From assembly GCA_030607815.1 (NCBI GenBank), contig JAUWJG010000009.1:1-17916 (forward strand): 17,916 bases of DNA. The letters run 5' to 3'. Each line of letters begins with the position of its first letter. The first letter of the stretch is position 1. A model generated the notes under the pieces. It did no database searches. It was not told the DNA's origin and worked only from the letters and a program-made list of their open reading frames with translations. The stretch comes from Candidatus Bathyarchaeota archaeon (GTDB taxonomy: Archaea; Thermoproteota; Bathyarchaeia; RBG-16-48-13; GCA-020355125). The position numbers and the translations under genes are program-made. Shown here piece after piece: positions 15,757-17,916 of this stretch.

Positions 15757-15765
15757 TTTTAAACA
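15757..15765 (+). promoter_or_regulatory. TATA-like box of the HTH/ATP-cone/NrdD-like gene
   Basis: TTTTAAACA lies 46 bases before the ATG; initiation about 25 bases on would give a leader of 20-25 bases including GGTGGT (15797-15802). A second copy sits 55 bases upstream. An AT-rich background limits confidence. Confidence 0.35.
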
Positions 15766-15810
15766 GAAAAAGTTATGATATAATTATTTTTTAAATGGTG
15801 GTCATATTGT

Positions 15811-17916
15811 ATGTCCCGAAAAAGTAAAGAAAGTATAAAAGTATTTGATGCTGTTGCAGCACCGCTTCGCCTTCAAATTCTAGGATTGATATATACACGA
15901 AAAATTTTAGGCTACAGTAATATTATGAAGGAACTGGGACTTAATCCAAGTAGGGATGCGGGTAAGTTTGCTTATCATTTAAGAAAACTTGTTCAAGCGA
16001 AATTGATATACACTGATGATAAAACGAAAAAATATAGACTTTCTTCTCTCGGAAATATGACTATTGGTTTCTCTAAAGGAGTAGAGGAACAATCTTTGAG
16101 GGGGAAAAAAAAGCTTTTTGTTCGCACTTCCCGATTGGCGATGGAAAAATTTGATAAGAATTTGATCGTTAAAGCTTTAAAAAAGGAAGCAAATGTACCG
16201 TTAAAACTTGCTCAAAAAGTTGCAGAAGAGACAGAAGAGCGACTTCTAAAGCTAGATACCCTCTACCTTACAGCACCATTGATCCGGGAATTTGTTAATG
16301 CGATTTTAATTGAGAAGGGTTTTCATGAATATAGACATAAACTTACGAGGTTGGGATTACCTGTTTATGATATAACTCAACGTATTGAGAAAGCTGAAAG
16401 ATCTGGAATAGATGTGGAAGAGATAAACTGTCTTATGGGTGGAGATGTTATGGAAGAATATGTTCTTCTCAATGTACTTCCAAGGAAGGTAGCAGATGCC
16501 CACCTATCAGGATTTTTACATGTAAAAGATGCAAGTATGTGGGTGCTTAAACCAGATGAGTTCGTACATGACCTACGTGAATTCTTATGGAAAGGATTGA
16601 GATCTAACAATAGAATGGATATAAGAACATCTTTCGGTTCCCCAAAATCATTTGAAGCTGCTCTTACTGTTGTCACATCGGTGATAAATACTACAAATAG
16701 GGAACTTAGCGGAGAACAAGTTTTTAACCACTTCAATCTCTTCCTTGCACCTTTCATAAAGAATGTTCCAAAAGAAGATGTTAAAAAAGCTCTACAACAT
16801 TTTCTTTTTAATCTAAGTCAAATATCATCCAAAGTTTCTTTAGGAATCGATTTTAGAGTTCCAGAAGCTTTGGAGAGAACAAAAGTGCAAAAAGCTTCCA
16901 ACAAAAAAGGAGCATATTACGGAGATTATTTCGATGAAAACTTGAGAATAATATCTACACTTATCGACTTGAGTTTCGAAGATGTAGATCATAAACCAAT
17001 AATCAGTCCGCATCTCATCTTCAACATAACACAAAGAGATCTAAATGATTCGGAAATTGAAAAGTTAGTTCTGGAAGCACATAAACTAGCAAGTAAACGT
17101 GGTACACCCTATTTCGCTAATCTTTTTCCTAGTTGGCAGAAAGACGCGGTCTATTCTGCTTCGGGAAAAAGACTTTCATCGGATTGGACTACTGATTTAG
17201 AACTTGACACTATAAGAACGGGAAATTTAGGCAGTGTGATTATCAACCTTCCAAGACTTGCTTATGAAGCAAAAGGGAGAAGGAATCTATTCTTTAAGAG
17301 CGTTGACGAATATTTAGTCCTAGCTGTAGATGCTTTAAAGATAAAGTATCAAGAGATTGAGAAACGAATGAAGGGAGAACTGTTACCAATATTAACTCAT
17401 AAAGTGGCTGGAGACACATATTTTAGGATACAGAATGCGCCGTTATTAGTAGAATTTGTAGGATTAAATGAGGCAACTACAACAATGGTAGGAGAACAAA
17501 TGCATAAGGATAGAGGAGCGATTGATTTTGCTTTAAGACTTGTAAATCATATGGTATCACAAGTCAAGGAACTTTCATTAGAATCAGGATTCCGAATAGC
17601 CATATCGCAAAGTACAGATAATATAGCAACGCAACGCCTTGCAAAATTAGATATAGAGAAATATGGATGGAAAAGAGTTTTTGTTCAAGGAACTAAAAAA
17701 TCGCCATATTATACAGCACTCACAACAATACCGTTAGAAACAGAGATTTCCTTGAAAAATCGAATGGATATTGAAAATTCCTTTGATCACCTTTTAACTG
17801 GAGGACATCTTACGTTGATTGAATTGGAGGAACAAAAAAATGATCCAGAAGCCTTACTAAAGTTGACAAAAGAAATATGCCAATCTTATAACATTGGAGC
17901 TTATGCGTTTACGAAA
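15811..17916 (+). CDS. Winged-helix/ATP-cone/NrdD-like fusion, 3' truncated, probably lacking catalytic cysteines
   Basis: The frame stays open to the window end (702 residues). Residues 10-85 are an ArsR-like winged helix (DAVAAPLRLQILGLIY, then FAYHLRKLVQAKLI). Residues 100-190 are an ATP-cone (KFDKNLIVKAL, REFVNAILIEKG), though its usual K-R-D-G start is degenerate (RTSRLA). From about 200 the body follows anaerobic ribonucleotide reductase NrdD: ADAHLSGFLHVKD, HFNLFLAPF, GTPYFANLF, TGNLGSVIINLPRLAY, EFVGLNEA, RLAKLDIEKYG, TGGHLTLIELEE. Only two cysteines occur, C207 and C690. Where NrdD normally has a Cys before HD (here 249-254, DEFVHD) and a CCRL-type radical cysteine (here about 447-455, VYSASGKRL), there is none. 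The zinc ribbon and glycyl-radical site would lie beyond the window. ATG follows GGTGGT at 8 bases. A nucleotide-sensing DNA-binding regulator is inferred; a divergent active reductase remains possible. Confidence 0.8.
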   Translation, partial: MSRKSKESIKVFDAVAAPLRLQILGLIYTRKILGYSNIMKELGLNPSRDAGKFAYHLRKLVQAKLIYTDDKTKKYRLSSLGNMTIGFSKGVEEQSLRGKKKLFVRTSRLAMEKFDKNLIVKALKKEANVPLKLAQKVAEETEERLLKLDTLYLTAPLIREFVNAILIEKGFHEYRHKLTRLGLPVYDITQRIEKAERSGIDVEEINCLMGGDVMEEYVLLNVLPRKVADAHLSGFLHVKDASMWVLKPDEFVHDLREFLWKGLRSNNRMDIRTSFGSPKSFEAALTVVTSVINTTNRELSGEQVFNHFNLFLAPFIKNVPKEDVKKALQHFLFNLSQISSKVSLGIDFRVPEALERTKVQKASNKKGAYYGDYFDENLRIISTLIDLSFEDVDHKPIISPHLIFNITQRDLNDSEIEKLVLEAHKLASKRGTPYFANLFPSWQKDAVYSASGKRLSSDWTTDLELDTIRTGNLGSVIINLPRLAYEAKGRRNLFFKSVDEYLVLAVDALKIKYQEIEKRMKGELLPILTHKVAGDTYFRIQNAPLLVEFVGLNEATTTMVGEQMHKDRGAIDFALRLVNHMVSQVKELSLESGFRIAISQSTDNIATQRLAKLDIEKYGWKRVFVQGTKKSPYYTALTTIPLETEISLKNRMDIENSFDHLLTGGHLTLIELEEQKNDPEALLKLTKEICQSYNIGAYAFTK

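Larger units (their letters stand above)
15410..15810. other. 401-base intergenic region between leuA and the NrdD-like gene
   Basis: Very AT-rich, with no convincing frame. It holds three T-tracts after leuA, then two copies of TTTAAACA (15703-15710 and 15758-15765) that may be TATA boxes. ATAGATT (15710-15716) and AATCTAT (15748-15754) form an inverted pair between them. It ends in a GGTGGT ribosome site. Confidence 0.5.

Noticed and set aside
16377..16757. Minus-strand frame of 126 codons
   Set aside because: Antisense to the NrdD-like gene, whose plus-strand frame is continuous and matches a known family.

Overview
The window looks like chromosomal DNA of a mesophilic or moderately thermophilic archaeon. 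Evidence: AT-rich sequence, TATA/BRE-like promoters instead of -35/-10 boxes, U-tract terminators, GGTGA/GGAGG ribosome sites, TTG and GTG starts, a COG2061-type ACT regulator, an archaeal-type CimA and a winged-helix/ATP-cone/NrdD fusion. A Bathyarchaeia-like or other TACK/Asgard-grade lineage is plausible, but nothing here fixes the taxon. No rRNA, tRNA, CRISPR array, insertion sequence or phage gene was seen.

Layout. (1) 1-261: the 3' end of an unrecognised gene, then about 370 bases without a convincing gene. (2) 635-3014, minus strand: a small heat-shock protein (Hsp20) and an M32 metallocarboxypeptidase, apparently independent. (3) 3246-8411, minus strand: ilvE alone; ilvD translationally coupled to a citramalate/isopropylmalate synthase paralog (best call cimA); and upstream of them an HTH-ACT regulator. 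(4) 8412-8814: the divergent control region, with a palindrome, a TATA box, a short leader ORF containing Ile, Leu and Val codons, and a stem followed by five T just before ilvB. (5) 8815-15409, plus strand: a compact ilvB-ilvN-leuC-leuD-leuB-leuA operon ending in a T8 tract. (6) 15811 to the end: a separately promoted protein with an N-terminal winged helix, an ATP-cone and a class III ribonucleotide reductase (NrdD) body. The positions where I expect the catalytic cysteines are not cysteine; the C-terminus lies outside the window.

Together the central genes make isoleucine, valine and leucine. CimA makes citramalate from pyruvate and acetyl-CoA; LeuCD and LeuB then convert it to 2-oxobutyrate. 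IlvBN and IlvD process pyruvate and 2-oxobutyrate to the branched oxoacids, LeuA-LeuCD-LeuB extend oxoisovalerate to the leucine precursor, and IlvE aminates all three. Only ketol-acid reductoisomerase (ilvC) is missing and must be encoded elsewhere.

Three observations stand out: the likely catalytically dead NrdD fused to a DNA-binding domain; two tracts (42/42 and 77/79 identical bases) shared in inverted orientation by the otherwise diverged cimA and leuA genes, the mark of recent gene conversion; and the leader-ORF/hairpin arrangement in front of ilvB.
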